This document shows, piece after piece, positions 59,124 to 61,374 of a DNA stretch of 61,374 nt (position 1 is its first letter; each line of letters begins with the position of its first letter). Source of the stretch: Actinomycetes bacterium (GTDB lineage: Bacteria > Actinomycetota > Actinomycetes > S36-B12). The stretch lies in assembly GCA_024641635.1 (NCBI GenBank), contig JAHECS010000019.1:1-61374 (forward strand). Direction: 5' to 3'. The position numbers were made by a program, and so were the translations under genes. A model generated the notes under the pieces. That model saw nothing but the letters and a program-made list of their open reading frames with translations, had not been told where the DNA came from and ran no database searches.

Positions 59124-60599
59124 CTAGTCGACGAGGTCGACGAGCGTCGCGCGGACTCCGCGATCCTTCAGGGTGGCTCGCGCCTGGAGGTACGAGCGTC
59201 GGAACACCTCGTCGTCAGCAAGGTCGCTGAAAAGCGCTCCGATCTCGATGAATGCCGTCGGGTTCTGCTCCTCGGCGAGCGCCGCCGCGATCATGGTCTC
59301 CGCGAGCACATCCTCGGGCACCTGCGAGTCGGGCAGCTCGCCACGCCCGATCAGCTCCCAGTAGGCGGCCCAGGCCGCCACCATCGCAGCGCCCAGTGGC
59401 ACGGTCCGGCCCGCGGCGAGATTCTCGCGGATTGCGGGCAGAGTGAAGGTCGCCATGCGGTTGGAGCCGTCCGTCGCCAGGCGCACAAGGGTGTCGCTCA
59501 TGCGCGGATTGCTGAATCGCTCGATGAGCGTCCTCATGTAGTCGTCCAGGTCGATCCCGGGCAGATCACCCAGCGTGGGTGCGGCCTCGCGGGTCATGTA
59601 CGCCATCAGGTAGTCGCTGATCGACGTGTCCGCCATCGCCTCGTCGACGAGCACGTACCCCAGCGGTGCCCCGAAGTAGGCGATCGCCTGATGCGAGGCA
59701 TTGAGCAGCCGGAGCTTCATGAGCTCGTATGGCTTGACGTCCTCGACGAACTGAACATCGACCTGCTCCAGGGCGGGCCGTCCCGTCGGGAACTCGTCCT
59801 CGACGATCCACTGGGTGAAGGGCTCGCCCGGGACTGGCCAGGCGTCCTCGATCCCGAACTCCCGGAGAACGGCGTCACGATCGTCATCGGTCGTCGCCGG
59901 AGTGATGCGGTCGACCATGCAGTTCGGGAATCTGACTTCTCTGTCGATCCACTCCGCCAGGTCCTCATCGATGAGGCGGGCGAGGCTCACGATCGTCTGC
60001 TGCGCGATGTGCCCATTGCCCTGCAGGTTGTCGCACGACAGAACGGTGAACGGTGCCAGACCCGCCGCACGCCTCCGGCGGAGGCCTTCCACGATGTACA
60101 TGAAGGCGGTCTCCGGGTGTGCGGGGTCCGCCAGGTCGTGCCGCACGGATGCGTGCTCGGGGTCGAACTTCCCCGTGGCTGGGTTCTTCAGGTAGCCGCC
60201 CTCCGTCACCGTCAGGCTCACGATCCGCACCGCGGGGTCCGTCAACCGCGCCCACACCGCCTCCGGGTCGTCGGGCGCGAAGAGGTAGTCGAGCACGGAA
60301 CCCACGACACGAGGCTCGAGGGAGCCATCAGGATGCCGAAGGACGAGGGTGAACAGGCAGTCCTGGTCCCGCATCACGTCCCTCATGTGTGCGTCCTGGG
60401 GCAGGATGCCGACCCCGCAGATGCCCCAGTCCAGGCCAACCCCTGACTCCATCAGGCGGTCCACGTACATGGCCTGGTGGGAGCGATGGAAGTTCCCGAA
60501 ACCGAAGTGCACGATGCCGACCGTCGCGGCATCACGGTCATAGGAGGGTGTCGGCACGCCGATCACGTGACCGACCGTCGCGCTGGCAAGCTTCGTCAT
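59124..60599 (-). CDS. Mannitol dehydrogenase family oxidoreductase
   Basis: The 491-residue protein matches the polyol-specific long-chain dehydrogenases (mannitol dehydrogenase, fructuronate or altronate reductase). It has GIVHFGFGNFHRSHQAMYVD, with the N-terminal nucleotide-binding GxGxFHR. SLTVTEGGYL and FTVLSCDNLQGNG follow. KLRLLNASHQAIAYFG carries the catalytic Lys plus Asn-x2-His. Which polyol or hexuronate it uses cannot be told. ATG 60599 has GAGG 5 nt upstream. It lies downstream of the polyol-dehydrogenase-like gene on the same strand, with 136 bp of repeat-rich DNA between, so it likely has its own regulated promoter. Confidence 0.88.
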   Translation of the reverse strand: MTKLASATVGHVIGVPTPSYDRDAATVGIVHFGFGNFHRSHQAMYVDRLMESGVGLDWGICGVGILPQDAHMRDVMRDQDCLFTLVLRHPDGSLEPRVVGSVLDYLFAPDDPEAVWARLTDPAVRIVSLTVTEGGYLKNPATGKFDPEHASVRHDLADPAHPETAFMYIVEGLRRRRAAGLAPFTVLSCDNLQGNGHIAQQTIVSLARLIDEDLAEWIDREVRFPNCMVDRITPATTDDDRDAVLREFGIEDAWPVPGEPFTQWIVEDEFPTGRPALEQVDVQFVEDVKPYELMKLRLLNASHQAIAYFGAPLGYVLVDEAMADTSISDYLMAYMTREAAPTLGDLPGIDLDDYMRTLIERFSNPRMSDTLVRLATDGSNRMATFTLPAIRENLAAGRTVPLGAAMVAAWAAYWELIGRGELPDSQVPEDVLAETMIAAALAEEQNPTAFIEIGALFSDLADDEVFRRSYLQARATLKDRGVRATLVDLVD

Positions 60600-60670
60600 G
60601 GGAACCTCGGTGCCGGTGGTGCAGTCAGGTGGACCTAGCCAATCGACACACGGGTGCCGCGTCCATGCCC

Positions 60671-60735
60671 CGAACGCAATTGGAAAGATTGCATCAACAA
60701 TCGACGAGTTGCAATCGTTCCGCAAACGCAATCGA
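60671..60735 (-). promoter_or_regulatory. Repeat-rich control region before mannitol-dehydrogenase-like gene
   Basis: Read on the minus strand, CGATTG occurs three times within about 40 bp (CGATTGCG, CGATTGCA, CGATTGTT). In addition GATTGCATCAACAATC (60687-60702) is an inverted repeat with 5-bp arms. A further ATTGC is at 60674-60681. The stretch is A/T-richer than its surroundings and lies directly before the dehydrogenase gene. Clustered copies like these suit a sugar-type repressor or activator (LacI, DeoR/SorC or GntR). No regulator gene is in the window. Confidence 0.5.
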
Positions 60736-61374
60736 TCATGCCCGGCTCGGCTCGACGACGTACTTGATGTCCCCCTCGCCTGGGGGGTGCGACAGCGCAC
60801 CGGGTACCTCATCCAGCGTGAGCACCCGCGAGATGAGCGGGTCGAGCTGGAGGAGCCTCGAGCCGACCATCTGAGCGGCGCGTTCCTGCGTCAGGGGATT
60901 CAGGAAGGACCCCTGCACCCGAAGCTCGTCCACGACGAGGCCGAAGGGACTGACGGGCACGGTCGCGCCCTCGGGTGGAACGCCCAGGAGGATGACCGAG
61001 CCGCCGCGGCGGGCGAGGCCCAGCGACTGGGTGAAGGTTTCGAGCACGCCGGCGCACTCGAAGACCACGTCGAAAGAGCGGCCGGCGGCAGCATCCGCCT
61101 CGCTGGGTGGAAGGGAGTCGGTCGCCCCCAGGGCCTCGGCCAACGTACGCCGCGCGGCCTGACGCGTGACCAGGGTTACGCGGGATGCTCCGGACAGCGC
61201 GGCGAGCTGCACGACGAGCTGGCCGATGACTCCTCCCCCGACGACCGCGACCCGCTCGCCTCCCATCAGCTGCGCCAGGTCCATTCCGCGAAGGCAGCAC
61301 GCCAACGGCTCGACGAACGCCAGGTGAAGGGGATCCACGTCGCTCATGCGATGGAGCTGGCCCTCGGGAACGGC
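60736..61374 (-). CDS. Zinc-type alcohol/polyol dehydrogenase, C-terminal part (5' end outside window)
   Basis: The frame is open to the window edge, so this is the last 212 residues of a medium-chain dehydrogenase. It shows the hinge region AFVEPLACCLRGM, the Rossmann motif VAVVGGGVIGQLVVQLAALSGA and FDVVFECAGVLETF. GSVILLGVPPEGATVPVSPF and the C-terminal PLISRVLTLDEVPGAL follow. The catalytic zinc ligands of the N-terminal domain are outside the window. Similarity is to sorbitol/threonine dehydrogenase-type proteins. With the mannitol-dehydrogenase-like gene downstream it suggests a polyol or sugar-acid catabolic cluster continuing beyond the right end. Confidence 0.85.
   Translation of the reverse strand, partial: AVPEGQLHRMSDVDPLHLAFVEPLACCLRGMDLAQLMGGERVAVVGGGVIGQLVVQLAALSGASRVTLVTRQAARRTLAEALGATDSLPPSEADAAAGRSFDVVFECAGVLETFTQSLGLARRGGSVILLGVPPEGATVPVSPFGLVVDELRVQGSFLNPLTQERAAQMVGSRLLQLDPLISRVLTLDEVPGALSHPPGEGDIKYVVEPSRA

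Noticed and set aside
1-61374. Integrated phage, plasmid or genomic island borders.
   Set aside because: No integrase, transposase, tRNA-edge repeat or clear shift in base composition was seen. Only the short palindromes suggest mobile DNA.

Overview
The window looks like a piece of a high-GC Gram-positive chromosome from the Actinomycetota. Base composition is very GC-rich throughout. GTG starts are common, and several genes appear leaderless, with a TANNNT box 6-8 nt before the start. A mycothiol-dependent enzyme family (5957-6724), a three-domain MFS/cNMP/patatin protein of mycobacterial type and a heliorhodopsin all fit that phylum. Genus cannot be fixed from the sequence. I see no rRNA, tRNA, CRISPR array, transposase or integrase. 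Gene density is high and most genes sit in short same-strand runs.

Layout. 1-3352: end of an SDR gene, two hot-dog thioesterases, and an IlvG-like TPP enzyme preceded by a 50-codon small ORF and a perfect 14-bp hairpin. 3353-6842: a methyltransferase, a PemK/MazF-like protein, a TetR regulator coupled to a maleylpyruvate-isomerase-like gene, and three copies of a dispersed 66-69 bp palindrome. 6843-18432: membrane and lipid-related genes (MFS-cNMP-patatin fusion, Abhydrolase_9-type protein, DUF389, AI-2E, FUSC), GNAT, isochorismatase-like and DUF2252.

18447-29400 is the most distinctive region, a sulfur-oxidation locus. A seven-gene minus-strand run encodes DsrE2, TusA, a fused iron-sulfur/NrfD subunit, a SoeA-like molybdoenzyme, a TauE/SafE exporter, MoeA and a TDT-family (TehA/SLAC1/SSU1) transporter. 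Divergent from it are a rhodanese-persulfide dioxygenase fusion and an ArsR regulator, then a convergent MOSC protein. The divergent promoter carries two ATTC-N7-GAAT palindromes. The proposed logic is that rhodanese, TusA and DsrE2 handle sulfane sulfur, the dioxygenase makes sulfite, and the Mo enzyme oxidises sulfite to sulfate and passes electrons to quinone. Exporters would vent excess sulfite, and ArsR would sense persulfide.

29473-45300: a hemolysin-III-like gene under a nested palindromic operator, a GH65 phosphorylase/beta-phosphoglucomutase pair, a Rieske protein, MFS, BKACE, MBL lactonase-like and 3-hydroxyacyl-CoA dehydrogenase genes, an ABC export operon, and a heliorhodopsin. 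45390-61374: SDR, TfoX, nitroreductase and a second DUF2252; a sulfatase with its radical-SAM maturase; a MalT/LuxR-type regulator; a SulP transporter; a PAS-GGDEF cyclase; and a polyol dehydrogenase pair running off the right edge.

Functions are assigned from motifs and remembered family features. No database search was run.
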